Below are positions 11,994 to 24,091 of a DNA stretch of 64,000 bases, in pieces. Under the pieces are notes generated by a model that saw nothing but the letters and a program-made list of their open reading frames with translations, searched no databases and was not told the DNA's origin. The position numbers and the translations under genes were made by a program. Position 1 is the first letter of the stretch. Each line of letters begins with the position of its first letter. Source of the stretch: Tetracladium setigerum (Eukaryota > Ascomycota > Leotiomycetes > Helotiales); contig PZJY01000001.1 of NCBI GenBank assembly GCA_031472005.1, positions 4,516,434-4,580,433 of the forward strand. Reading direction: 5' to 3'.

Positions 11994-14039
11994 TCACCAC
12001 CATCTCCAAAACATCCACTTATTGTTCGTAACTAATGGCACATGTGTGTCACTAGTGGTTGTTAGAACTAGTGCGACACCATGTGGATTAAGATCCCCGA
12101 CTCCCTCTCCTTCTGCCTCAACCACGAGCTTCTTAGCTGTTAAATCCTGCTCATAGTTGCTCTCCGAATCTAGCATTGCCTCATCATCTTCGCCCACCCC
12201 GACACATCTATATCCACCAGAGGTCTGCCAACAATCAAAAGGAGAATGTTCTGTCACCTCAAGAGTTGAACTTCTCTCACTACCCTTCCCTTTTGCCGTT
12301 ACCAAGAATTTGCCATCTGCGTGATATTCAAAGAAAACATCAATTTGAGGGACCCCCTTCGGAGCAGGAGGAATTCTTTCAATTTCGAGAATACCAAGTA
12401 ACCTATTCTGTCTTGCAATTGGACGCTCTCCTTCGTAGATTTTCAGTTGCATCTTCGATTGATTGTCTGTGACCGTCGAGACTGTACGACTTCTGCGGAC
12501 TGGGATCACTGTATTGCGCGGGATAACATTTGCAATCAAGCCATTGCTAATTTCAATTCCCAGAGACAGTGGCAGGAGTTCGGGCAGAAGAATATCCTCT
12601 ACTCTTGCATTAGAATCTCCCAGGAATTCTCCCAGACTGGTAGTTCCATAAATAATTGTCTCATCAGATCGAATACCGATTAGGATTTTCGTTGCATCAA
12701 AGTAAGCCTCGACGAAGGGTTTGATTATCGCTATGTGCTCCGGATTGCCAGTTAGAATGATTCGATCTACTTTACTTTCGGGCAACTCCCCATCTTTTGA
12801 TTCCTTGAGAACCCTCTCCACTATCTTAATTGATTGCCCGAATAGCTCTTGTTGCAAATAAGTCAATTTCGATTTCACCGTCATCTTGGAAAGAGCTCCA
12901 AACCCGCTCGGACACGATAGAGCCTCAATCTTTGAGAAAGGGATTGTCAACAACCGATCTTTCGCTTTCTGGGCTTCCAATATTTTGAAGTCTTTCTTCG
13001 ATATTGCTCTGTTGTTGTTTTCCATAAATTCGATGATCATGTCGTTGAGTAACACATCGTCAAAGTCTTCGCTTCCAAAACCATTATCTCTCGCCATCGA
13101 TAAAATTTCAATGACACCCTGTTCTACCACCGCCAGAGTAACATCACAGCTCCTCGTACCCACATTATATACGAGAGTATACTGTTCACGGTTATTGTAA
13201 CGATCGAGACCGTATCCTAGTATAGCTGATGCTGGCTCGTAGATAACTCGGAGAACCTCAAGGTCTGCGAGTTTCGCAGCATCTTTGTGTGATTGTCGTT
13301 GAGGTTCGGTAAAATATGCGGGCATTGTTACAACAGCATATTTCACTTGTCGTTTAAGATAATCCTCTGCTTGTCTTTTCAAGCTCCATAGAAGCCTGGA
13401 CGTGACTTCTTCTGGTGTGATTAGCTTGACTAAACCGTTGACAGTGATCTGAATCACAGGTTTGCCATTCTGTTCCACGACATCATATGGAAGGTACTTG
13501 ATTTCGTCTTGAAGCTGCTTCTCGGCAAAGTTACGGCCAAGCAGATTCCTATTACCAGATATTAGTTCTCTCATTACTGGAAAAATATAATTATCACGTA
13601 CCTGACATCGCAAACCGTATTTTCGGGGTGTTTAAGACTATACTTAAGTGCAGCAGCTCCAACTAATGGCCCTTTATTTGTAAAAGCAACGCACGAGGAA
13701 GTTTTATTTAGTCCTTGTTTATTACCAAATAGTTGGAGCTTTCCATTCTTCATGAGGCCGACTCTAGAATAGGTACTACCAAGCTCGATACCAATAACTA
13801 ATAATAATAAGCAAATATTTGCACTTTGGCGATAAAATGTGTTGCCTACCATCACCATAGGTATCACCACATTCCCATTTCCACGAAGATTGACTCGGTC
13901 CTATAATTAACGCAGTATTTTGGGTGTTTGAAGGTTTTTCTCTCTTAAATATCGGCTGTTTGTTTTGGGTGATCGCAAATGCGATACATAAAATGCGGGA
14001 TAACCCAAGAAAATAAAGAAATTTATTTTTTCTTAACAT
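11994..14039 (-). CDS. Degenerate Hsp70 (BiP/Kar2-like) with altered ATPase motifs
   Basis: Three exons on the minus strand: 14039-13850, 13797-13602 and 13548-11994 (introns 53 nt each side, phases agree), 646 aa. The N-terminus (MLRKNKFLYFLGLSRILCIAFA) looks like a signal/anchor sequence. The Hsp70 fold is clear: IGIELGSTYSRVGL for phosphate-1 (normally IGIDLGTTYS), MPAYFTEPQRQSHKDAAKLA, YEPASAILGYGLD, and an intact substrate-binding beta domain (LLPLSLGIEISNG, RNTVIPV, YEGERP, RIPPAPKGVPQIDV). However phosphate-2, normally DLGGGTFDVSL, is NVGTRSCDVTL (about 255-265), and the adenosine motif, normally VLVGGSTRIP, is IILTGNPEHIA. The helical lid is replaced by an acidic tail with no HDEL-type end. 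It probably cannot cycle ATP normally. It lies head to head with the HeLo-like gene at 14348. Confidence 0.8.
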
Positions 14040-14347
14040 TTTGGATTATGTAGAATCTCATTGTTAGTCTCCAAGTGTGACGGTTTATGGACTTTTAAAA
14101 GTTGTCGTGGCGGGGTTTCAGCTGAGACCTGTCCTTCAGGAGCTCCACTCACATCCTTCCAGTAGGATAAGAAAGGCCACCAAGTCTTAGCCTTCACTGC
14201 CAAGTCCGGGATCCGGAACGGATCTTTTTTATTCCACAGGCAACGACTTCACAAATATCAGCAAATAATAGTATTGTCTGCTGTACACCTCCGCATAGTT
14301 TTCCCTAAGCCATTACATGGAAATATCGCTTTCTAAACCTGTTGGTC
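14040..14347. promoter_or_regulatory. Shared 308-bp divergent promoter (pseudo-Hsp70 / HeLo-like gene)
   Basis: The two start codons face away from each other across 308 bases with no other gene between. Such short divergent spacers often co-regulate a pair. No specific operator could be read; this is inference from layout. Confidence 0.45.
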
Positions 14348-15716
14348 ATGGATCCTTTGAGCATTAGTGCCTCGGTGCTGACCATTATCACGGCCGCAAT
14401 CACAACAGTCAAAACGCTCAACGAGACAGTCGGACGCTATAGGGGCCGCGACAAAACATTAGGCAGATTACAAGATGGCCTCACTGATCTTATCAACATT
14501 TTGAAGTCGCTGGAAGAGGCCGCTAATGAGGAGATCTCGATTTTGGCACTTTTGAAGGGCCCTATAAGTCGATGCGCCCAGGTGTCTCGCGACTTTGAAG
14601 ACGCTATGAAAACTTTTGGCGCGAAATCAAAAACTGGTCTGAAAGATTGGGCTAAGATGGAGTTCATGAGAGGTGATATCAACGAATTCATCGATACCTT
14701 AGCGGATTACAAGTCGACGATCACGATTGGTCTAGGGACCATTACTATGTAAGTTTCCTTGCGCCTTCATGCTTCATGAAGAGGCTTTGTTAATCAATCT
14801 CTCACTCAGGCATTCTTCTAGAATCACTCAGCAAGTTGTCGAGGAGTACAATGAGATGGTCAAAGACACGGCTTACAATCTTGACATGCGCTTGCAACGG
14901 ATCGATGAGAAAATAATGGACATTGCTGCACACCGCTCAACATATCTGGACGATTCGAGCATAGATCTTCAAAACGAGAAATCTGTGACGATGCAGTGCC
15001 TTCGAATCTGTGAACGAGCGAGCTCTCATATCCAGTCCTTACAAGATGGGCACCCTACACTACAAAACAAAACAGTCCAGCAGAGTGCGGAATATATGTC
15101 GGTCCAGTTTGAAGCGCAGGTTCTAACTCAGAAAACGTTGAATAAGAACCGAGAGCATCTAATAGAGACGATCGGCCGCCTTCGGGAACGCCTTGACTCA
15201 ATAATGCTCAATGGTGGCTCGAGTCGTGAAAACGAAACACTACTATTGCAAGAAGAGATCAACTACTCAAAGCAATGTTTGGAAGTTTGCAAAGAGGCTT
15301 CCAACCAAGTGTCCAGCCAGAAGATACACATCATCGGGGAAGTCATTGCTGAAGAAGACTGCGATCAAGTTGTGGTAACAGCTCTTGCGGACCTCTTCAA
15401 CGTTGGATTAGTGAAGTCCAAAGCGAGGTCAATGCAACTAGTGGGTTCAATGCCGGCCGAAACGCTTCGGGAGATGTCCAAAGATCGTTATGGCAGTCGG
15501 TTTGGTGCTCTAGGTAGCAACCTCACTCCAACGCAAATAGACACCGTTGCCATTTCACCATCGACCTTCGAAACTCGACCGGTAGACTCATCTGCTATGA
15601 AGTCAAGTCCGGCCAAGGAAGAAATTAATTCGACACATTCAAAGTTAACTAATGAGAGACCATCCTCCAACGAAGTGAGAAAACGAAAGGCGGGAGGTGA
15701 AAACGGGGCCAGCTAG
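14348..15716 (+). CDS. HeLo-like / PigL_N (STAND N-terminal domain) protein
   Basis: Exons 14348-14748 and 14810-15716, 435 aa. The start MDPLSISASVLTIITAAITT and following helices are the fungal STAND N-terminal domain (PigL_N, azaphilone cluster protein L N-terminus), a relative of the HeLo/HET-S membrane-acting cell-death domains. In STAND immune proteins it is the effector end. Here it is followed by a long helical region (EEYNEMVKDTAYNL, LQRIDEKIMDIAAHRS, ERLDSIML) and a charged Lys/Arg-rich tail; no NACHT, ankyrin or WD repeats follow. It could be a stand-alone effector operated by a partner protein. The neighbour in the divergent orientation is the degenerate Hsp70. Function in cell death is inference from the family. 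Confidence 0.75.
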
Positions 15717-17273
15717 ATTGGGCAAGAACAGGCGAGTTTTTAGCAAGTTTGAATTTTTTTTACTCATTTCGCTACTTTACAAAAAATGCAATTGCTGGCG
15801 AGCAATGAGCATAGTAAATAGTATGGGCTGGCCTTTCAGCAGGGTTAGCTCTTGTTGGGTTGGCCTATAGTCCAAGCTAGAATGAATGTGATAACCAACT
15901 CTCGGTCCTCGTACACCATATGGCCTTCTCTTCTGACTTGCGAGTTAGAGATACATTTAAGGACGTGTGTCTCGCACCATAAGCGTGGTGCGGAATGTGT
16001 AAAAAGTGATATTGCTTAAGGTCCAAAAGACTAACATCACAATACCTTCAAAGCATCATGCTCGACTTGCTCTCCTGTCATCAAACATCAACATATAGTG
16101 AAGGGTATCACCTCACCCACCTCACTCACCTCACCACCCACATCTGTGCCGCGAAGACATAAAATCTGGAGGATCCCCGTGGTCAACTCCATCTCCTCGA
16201 GCCATTGCCTCTCCTCACACACTACTGCCACTCGAGTGAACTATTTCGAGTAGTACTCAACTACCCTTCTCTCACAGCTCCTTGCAAGGTTCTCCCAGCC
16301 CCATACCTCCACAACTATAGCCAACTTCAACCCCAAGACCCCACCCTATGGGCACGTTGTCCGCAAGGATAGCTCGGGGCTTTGGGAGGAAGCCGATTCC
16401 AAACATATCAAACCACAGACCTCGGATCAGGAGGAAAGAATCACTGAAGCTCGGGATCAATTTGTGCTCGCCCTGAAAGCCATTGTAGAAAAAGTATACA
16501 TGGACGTCGGCTACCCTGGCAAGACCAGGGGAGTAAATTTCTGGGCGCAAGGCACTATATCGATTCTACTTGGCAGGAGCTTATAAAAATATACACTCCT
16601 CCTAACAGGTAAGTTCCTCTCCTTCTCCTGGCATACGCCCTTAGTCGTCGATACTAAGTGTCTCTTAGAAAGATAGGAAGTTTCAAAGTTATCGGGTCTG
16701 CTCGAGGACTTTTCCACGACCTACAGAAAATATGGGCTAGGTATGATAAGAAATTCGAGAACTTTACGAGGTGGAGTAGTGATGACCGAGTTGAAAGGAT
16801 TAATGATGTTAAGGTGGTCCGTGTTACGCGTGATCACGTGGTTCCGTGACACAAACAAATCATTAAGTTAGTAAAAACAAATTGTTAGTACTGCCAAATC
16901 ATTAGTGCAGTCGAATCATTAGTACAAACCCTAGACTGAATACTAGTAAGCGATTGTGGTCGCGCCATTAGTATCTAGATGGTCGTATACCACCTAAGTA
17001 CTACTTGGTATCTTGCAACTAGCGGCTTGACTTGGTGACGCAGTCTGTGAAATTGCCTCCCTTTGTTAGTGTTCAAGCTGCCTATGTATGTGTATGGCGT
17101 AATCTCTGCCATTGCATGAATCTCATGAACACAGGAATACTCGCATGGGCCAACAAATTTCGTGGACCAACGATCCTCAACCTCAGCCACACACGAAGCG
17201 CCACTATTGCGGCACGAATTTTATTTTTCTTTCGGCGTTACGAGTTCATTTGACACCTATCCCTTTCCCGACC
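15717..17273. other. Intergenic with an unassigned open frame at 16252-16587
   Basis: A plus-strand frame of about 110 codons (16252-16587) reads NFNPKTPPYGHVVRKDSSG and RDQFVLALKAIVEKVYMDVG with codon use like a real exon, but it has no upstream ATG and I recognise no domain. It may be an exon of a decayed gene. The repeat CCTCACCCACCTCACTCACC occurs near 16110. Nothing else supported. Confidence 0.3.
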
Positions 17274-19492
17274 ATGGCATTCCTCAATCAGCAAGGCCTC
17301 AAAATGGGCATTAAGAAAGGGAAGTGCAGATTTTGTCACAATTTAAATCCAAGGACAACCACCAAGACGGACTCTGCTTCGGGCGAGATCTATATATGCG
17401 GCGTCACCACTGACCTGAGAAAAGTGCAAAGCAGGTCCTCGAAGGGCTGTCATTCCTGTGCGATTCTAGAACAAGCCTTGACCGTTCTAAAAGCTGACTG
17501 GCGCGACACCGGCGATGGACAGTGTCTTGATATGCCCCATCACGCCGAGCATAATTTCGAATCATGCGATTGCTATCAATTCCGTCTTGTAGCAGTATAT
17601 CAGACCACTGTGCTTATATATCCTTGTAAGGACGTCCAGTTAGATAAGGCCGGAAGTAATAAAAACGCTCTTGAACTATATGTGTCTAAAGGTAGAAATG
17701 AGAAGAACTTGTGACCTTGGAATAACGCTGACGCAAGATAGGCATAAATATACCCCATGAAGAGTTAGATATTTACAATAGGAGGTACACAACCGACTTA
17801 TTGGTGCGTTTTCAGCACGCCAGATCATGGATAGATGAGTGTCGGATAAAACACAGGTGCAAGGAGCCACTGAAACTATGTTCAAAACACAAAGGGGACA
17901 CAGTCAATGGCATGGCTCTCGAGGGCATATATATACCAGAGGCATCGTCAATCTTTTCACAACAGCATTTTATTTCTGAGGAGCTGCCTCAATTACCACG
18001 CAGAGTCCTTGATATTCGGGATTTTGAGGAAAATAAGAAGCTACGACTGCTTGAAGGGTCTCATATTAAGGGGACTTACGCCTGTCTGAGTTACTGCTGG
18101 GGGCCTCGAAACTCATGTTTGACGACAAACACAACTATCGAGGAATACTTGGTAGATATACCGTGGAACGCCCTGCCTCAAACATACAAAGATGCAATAT
18201 TCGTGGCATCTATTCTGAAAATTCCATATCTGTGGATTGATGCGCTTTGCATTATCCAAGATGACTATGACCATAGGGACTGGAATGAGCAGTCGGCTCA
18301 AATGGCAGACATCTATGGCAACTCTTTTGTCACGATTGCTATAGGTAACAGTTCAGGGGTCTCTGAAGGGTTCTTAAAAAACATGGAACACTTTCCTGAG
18401 CCCTTTGTTTTCGAAGCACCTTCGTCTTGCTCGTCAGACGCTTCCATATCCGCACCCACCAAGGCACCCAAGTCATCTCTTTCTACCGTTTACGCTCGCC
18501 GCGTGCTGGACCATACCTGGCTGGTTTCATCCTGTTGGGATGCGAAAGACAAAATCGCAACTAATCCACTCTGGAGCCGGGGCTGGTGTTTCCAGGAGGA
18601 GTTCCTGGCGCCACGCGTGCTTGGGTTCTATGGGAATGAAATGATCTTCCAATGTCGGGAAGGGCACCGTTGCGAGTGCGGACTCCGCAATCGAGATCCT
18701 CCTGGCTATTGCAGCCTGCGCTCGATGAAATCCGAAATACTAGCGCCCTTCTATAATCTACCCTCTCCATACACTGCCAATGCTCTTTGGCAGTTCATCA
18801 TACACGACTATGGACGACGTAAGCTTACGTTCGTTAAGGATAGGCTGCCTGCACTATCAGGCGTGGCTCGGATTGTGCAGAGCCTCTTTCAGACACGCTA
18901 TCTTGCTGGCCACTGGGATGACAGTACCCTGCTTTTCAGCCTTTGCTGGTCAGCTACATCCTCCACTCCAGCACCTCGATTTGCTAGTTACGTAGCGCCG
19001 TCGTGGTCTTGGGCGGCATTGCCCACCGGCGTGACGAGAAACAATCCCCTGCATGATGACTACACACTAGTAAGGGGCACGAAAGTCCTTGCCGCCGAAA
19101 CTACGTTAGACACGGGTGACCCGACAGGCGCAATATTAGCAGGGTATCTGGTAGTCCGAGGAGTTTTTCTAGACATTGAAGTCGTCAAGACGGATAACGG
19201 GCGCGCCATGCGGCGGAACGGAGTGGACATAGATTTCATACTTGATCAGGAATCACGTCCAAGTGATTTAGCAGCTAAGTCACCACGGGTAGTCTGCTGG
19301 TATATATGCTATCACAACTTTGATGGAGGGGAAAGTTGCTTTTGGTTGATTGTATTAGAGGTCATACAAGATCGTCCCAGGCGGATTTGCGAGCGAATAG
19401 GGTACAGAGAGTACTGGTGTAATGCGGCCAATCATCAAGGACCTTTTTTTAAAGGATATAGAAGTTGTCTGGGTGTTGCGGGCCTCATTTGA
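17274..19492 (+). CDS. HET-domain heterokaryon incompatibility protein (5' junction unresolved)
   Basis: The N-terminal exon begins at 17274 (MAFLNQQGLKMGIKKGKC) with Cys-rich KCRFCHNLNP and GCHSCAILEQA, as in the N-terminal region of large HET proteins. The second part, from about 17812 to 19492, contains HARSWIDEC, the HET core YACLSYCWG, NALPQTYKDAIFVA, YLWIDALCIIQDD, MADIYGNSFVTIAI, and later LWSRGWCFQEE and APSWSWAAL. HET proteins trigger cell death after non-self fusion or other recognition. Between 17690 and 17812 there are stops (TGA at 17713 before PWNN) and no splice pair restores the frame, so the gene is either broken there, has an unusual intron, or contains a sequencing indel. 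The core itself is uninterrupted. Confidence 0.75.
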
Positions 19493-21051
19493 TAAGTGTA
19501 AACCTACTAAATGACTGGCAATGTTTCCTATAAATAGATAATCAAGTACTATTGTTACGAATATAGTTCCAGGAGCGGGTGTGATGACCATCATCACAAA
19601 CCGGGTATTGACCTTCTGGAGGTGTGCCAAAATGTTGGCCCTGTACATACAATGACAAATTCCCGACCTAAATTCGCTCTCACAGACGAATGGTGCTTTG
19701 GTATGTTATTCAAGAAAACTGGATGTTTCTTGTGCCATCAGCTCTGGCGAGAGTGAAGTTGGAAGACGAATCCCAGGCCTGAGACTGATGAGATAATTTC
19801 CAGAGACAGGCAGATTTCGAAAGAAGTATAGCCGATGTGAATAAAATGGATGAAATAACGTGAGGAAATTACCTGGAGCGACGATGGAAAGACGTGGAAC
19901 GATATTTATCCGCCGTGCACCGAGTATACTTGATCAGCGTATTAGACTTTCGAATTCATTTTCCGGCTTTATAACATTATTAAGTGGGGTAAGTTGCGAC
20001 CTCCTACTGTTCTTTCGCTTCAATAACACAAATGGGACTATTAGTCTAACAATAGTAGCGATTCCGCCTAGAGCAGTTGCAATATCTATTCCGACTTAGG
20101 TTCCGGCTGAGAGAGCGTGATCAAAGTGTAGTTGTGGTAAAGCGCTTTGCGTTAATAGGATTCTTTGTGTGAAGGACGACGAGGAAGATATGGGAAGCCC
20201 GGGGAGGCCACTAGAAATCGAGCTTGTAATTTGGGTCGACGGACTAGGTAGGCCCGGGAGGGTAATGGTTGTAGGTGAGGTTGATATTGATGAAATCGAG
20301 AGTGCAAGAGTGGAAGCTGTTGTTTTAGTTTGTCATAAGAATGAAGTTCACAACTCAGGCATCACCTCATTTTGCGGAAACCATACTAGAGGCTTTTCTG
20401 CAGTATTACTATAGTTCAATCTTGCTAGCAGCTCTTCCTATATTATGTATAGTCTAACGACTGGGAAAACCCATTGCGTCTGTATGTCGGGGAAGCCACA
20501 TGAACTTCTTCCAAATTTAATTCTTGAGAAAAGGAACAAGAAAATTGATGCTCTTATTCCCTTAAAGTAGCTACACCTGAATAAGGCACTGCCAAAGCGT
20601 GTCTCCGATGTCATATGACCATAAATACCTCGCTAAGCTTGCCCTTCGGACGCTAGGGCTTGTGCGCCAACTCGAAGTCACAGCCAATCCTCTCTCGATC
20701 AATGATATATCAATCTATTCTTCTGTTTACATAGCTATTTCTAACGGCCAATGTGAAAAATTAAGAAAAAACTTGCAACAACCCGTGAATGAATGGGTGT
20801 TCAGAGCACAAATTATGGGCTGCTCAAACCCTAGCAAAAATTGCGCCGGTGTGAGTGCCTCACCCCTAATTTTAATGGAATACCAATGAAATATTTCTTG
20901 TTCTTTTGTACAATTCCGAGTAATATATTTTCACCTCACCAGCTCTCTGGGTGACTGCGGGTGCCGTGACCAATTCTGCTCTCCTTTATATGGAGGAGAG
21001 TGCTGATGTGACAGGAGTTGTTTATGCACCGCCTGGCGCGGGTGTATTTCT
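19493..21051. other. Intergenic, nothing supported
   Basis: Several short frames (for example 20599-20889) lack ATG context, motifs or neighbouring exons. I see no RNA gene or transposon signature. Confidence 0.35.
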
Positions 21052-24000
21052 TCATGTCACAGATGCGCTTCTATTGTGCGCCATGTGACTCTTAACGAGA
21101 TGACCGGCTCTAAGCGCACTGCAGAGCGACAGCTCTCCTGCGAGAACAGTTGCGGCGATAATACGGGCAAGTTTTCGGGCGTTTTCACCCGGGGTCGTGG
21201 GATGTGAGCCTCGGACACCTAGCATGTCGAGCATTGCCGCTTGTGGTTCAAGAATAGTGCCTCCGCCTAGCGTCCCGACTTCAATAGAAGGCATGGAGAC
21301 ACTGATCTGAAGATCACCATGAAGACTAGTAAAGGGTTAGCAGAGTTACAAACAATAATTAGAGCTAGGACTTACCTTTTCTTCATTAAGGTAATACAAT
21401 TGGCGCTCTCAACCACCTGAGCAGGATCTTGGCCGGTAGCTAAGAAGATAGCGGCGACGATATTGGCAGCATGGGCGTTAAAACCCCCATAGCTCCTGCC
21501 AGAGCACTACCAACAAGATTCTTGGCGATATTCAATTCTACTAAATCATCAACGTCAGACTTCAAGACGTTACGAACAACATCTACTGGAATAATAGCCT
21601 CTGCAACTACACTTTTGCCTCTGCCATCAATCCAATTAATAGCTGCGGCCTTCTTATCCGTACACATATTTCCTGAGACTGAAATAATTTCCATATCGTC
21701 GAAACCGGCCTCGGTGGCCATAACACTCAAAGCATACTCAACACCCTTTGAGATCATGTTCATTCCCATAGCGTCTCCAGTAGTAGTCTTGAATCGAGGA
21801 TATAAGTAGGTACCTGCAAGAGTAGTCTTAATCGATTGTAATTGGGCGAATCTACTAGTAGAGTTAAAAGCATCAGTCATAGTCTTTTGACCATCCTTTG
21901 AGTCAAGCCAAACTTTGGCAGCACCTGCACGGGCAAGACTTTCAAAGGTGACACAAGGACCACGGGTCATTCCATCGCCAATCAGTACAGTAGTTGCACC
22001 GCCTCCAGCGTTAATTGCTTTAGATCCCCTGCTTGTGCTTGCGACTAAAACACCTTCAGTGGTAGCCATAGGAATGAAGAAACTTTGGCCGTCAATAACG
22101 ATAGGACCAGCAACACCAAGTGGAAGAGGGAGGTAGCCAATAACATTCTCGCAGCATGCGCCCAGAACACGATCAAAGTCATAATGTTCATAGGGAAGCA
22201 GAGAGCTCTCGAGAAGGCTTGTAGTTCCTTTGGTAGCAGGCGTACGGGATATTATGGATCTTCTGATCTTTACTGCACGGGTGGTATCACCAAGGGTCTT
22301 TTCAAGAGCATAGCCAGCAATTTTGCCTTGTAGCGACAGCTCCACCAGTTCTCTGTCGGTCATTTCGGGAGCACGCTTCTCTTTTAGCATTTGCTCCATT
22401 TGGGCCTGTGTTTGTCGGAGAGTTGGCTGGAGAGCTGACGAGGGAGCTGGCTGGATAGCTGTAACTGGTTCTGCCTGGCATCCGAGCATGACCAACCGGT
22501 CTTCTTCGTTATCTGTTACGGCTAGTGGCGGAAGTAGAATCGCATCTTCTGCGCCATTGCCAATAGCTGGAAACCTTGGAGGATGGGCGGTGGCAGCATC
22601 GTTGAAACGCTCTACGCAATGAAATTCGGCAGGATCGACAGCAAAGTGGGGAGGTATTTGAATGGGCTCTTTGGTGCTCCACCTAGTAGCGTTGAAAAGA
22701 TAACCGTTCAGAATTACACTAAGGGCGAGCGCAGAAAGGATCCATTTAGAGAGAATTGGGTCTTGAAGACCATTCAAGAGACTATCAACGATCCAACTGT
22801 ATTCGGTATTTTCGGGATTTTGTGTCTCGAGAGAAGCACGTGTGGCTATGTTTCCGAAGTGGACTGCAGGATATTCCAGCTCGTACTTGATAGGAGCGAG
22901 AATTGTAACAACGGTTGATTTGTTATTAGACATTGCTATTTCAAAGATAGTGTCAAGACCATTCGACGCAACCTTGAATGGGTCTATCGGCGGAGGAGTT
23001 ATAAAATTGGCGAATCGTTGCCCAGAAAGTCCGGCTACATTGATTTTGCCACCTCGGATTAGAATCGTGTAGAGATTGAGAATGTTGACAATAACGAATC
23101 CAGAGATCATGAGAACCTTGAATTTTGGAATGCTCTTGTGCCGGACCTTGAGGCCAAAGATGTTTGTCTCATAATTCCCAGGCTTATTGGTTTTGGGCCA
23201 CTCATCGCTTTGAGTAACTTTCTCAGCAATTCGATCGAATAATGAAAGGTTTGACCCCATATGACGTGTAGAGACGAAAAGTGACATAAATGTCAAGTGC
23301 ATGGAGATATATCCCAAAACCATGATAATGATAACCCAAGTTTTGGCGTTCTTTATGAGGTCCACAAAATCGTTCCAAGCATTTGACACCTTGTTTCTCA
23401 CGCTCCTCTTGGTAGCAGATGCTTTTCCAGCCTGCATAATCCACGTTTGCTTCTCCTTGACAGGCTCTGCATCGTAACCATGGTGACCACTTTCAATTTT
23501 TGGTAATGTGATTGCGCTCAGGAAGTCTTGACCTCTGCCGAAGAACTCAGCGGCTTGGTTGTATGGCACGGAGTATGCAAGAGCTGTATCCTGGGAGATT
23601 GCAGAGAGCGGATTCGAAGTCGAGGGTAGTTCTGTAACCGAAAGATTTTGTGGGAGAGGGACAGTATGCGAAACTGGTGCGCTCTGTGGAGAAAAAGCGA
23701 CCAAAGAATCCAGAAAGACCAATGTAAAGAGAGCCAGGTGATCCACATCCTTCGAGAGGGGGTTTTCTGCTTCTGAAGTTTGCCATTCCCAACCAGTTTC
23801 AGCACCCACCCTCAATTGTCTGCTTCCTTCTCTCAATGATGCCCAGTCCACCTTTCTAACAGTAGTAGATTTAAACAGACTATCTTTGAGGAGACCAATA
23901 TACGTTGCGCTGACCAGAGCTGCAACGATGATAATCGTGTGTATGGGGTGGAGATGTGTTCGGCGGCAGAGGGTTCGGAGGATGGGAGCGACTTTCTTGT

Positions 24001-24091
24001 GCACCCAACCTGGCGTTGCTGGAGATTCTGCGGTCGCAGCACCGCGTGCTCTCGTAGGGAGAAAAAAAGCTCCAAGCAATGAGCTGACCAT
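21052..24091 (-). CDS. Cluster HMG-CoA reductase lacking most of the sterol-sensing domain
   Basis: HMG-CoA reductase makes mevalonate, the committed step to farnesyl diphosphate. The minus-strand start is 24091; exon 1 runs to 21376, an intron spans 21375-21326, and the last exon ends at 21052. Motifs: [29 protein letters not shown] (catalytic Glu), [19 protein letters not shown] (catalytic Lys), then [23 protein letters not shown] (catalytic Asp) and AGHLVKSHM (catalytic His). The frame is lost at the five Cs of 21484-21488: one more base restores GAMGGFNAH, without it both Asp and His are lost. With it the protein is ~996 aa. In the membrane part, [23 protein letters not shown] (about 259-281) jumps directly to [12 protein letters not shown], so most of the sterol-sensing helices found in fungal HMGR are missing. 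Sits at the edge of the terpene cluster; either precursor supply or resistance. Confidence 0.88.

Noticed and set aside
13577..13601. 25-nt GTACGT..CCAG intron in the Hsp70 gene
   Set aside because: Too short for a fungal intron and leaves the frame broken; the 53-nt version ending at 13549 keeps the Hsp70 alignment (TVCDVRNLLGRNF).
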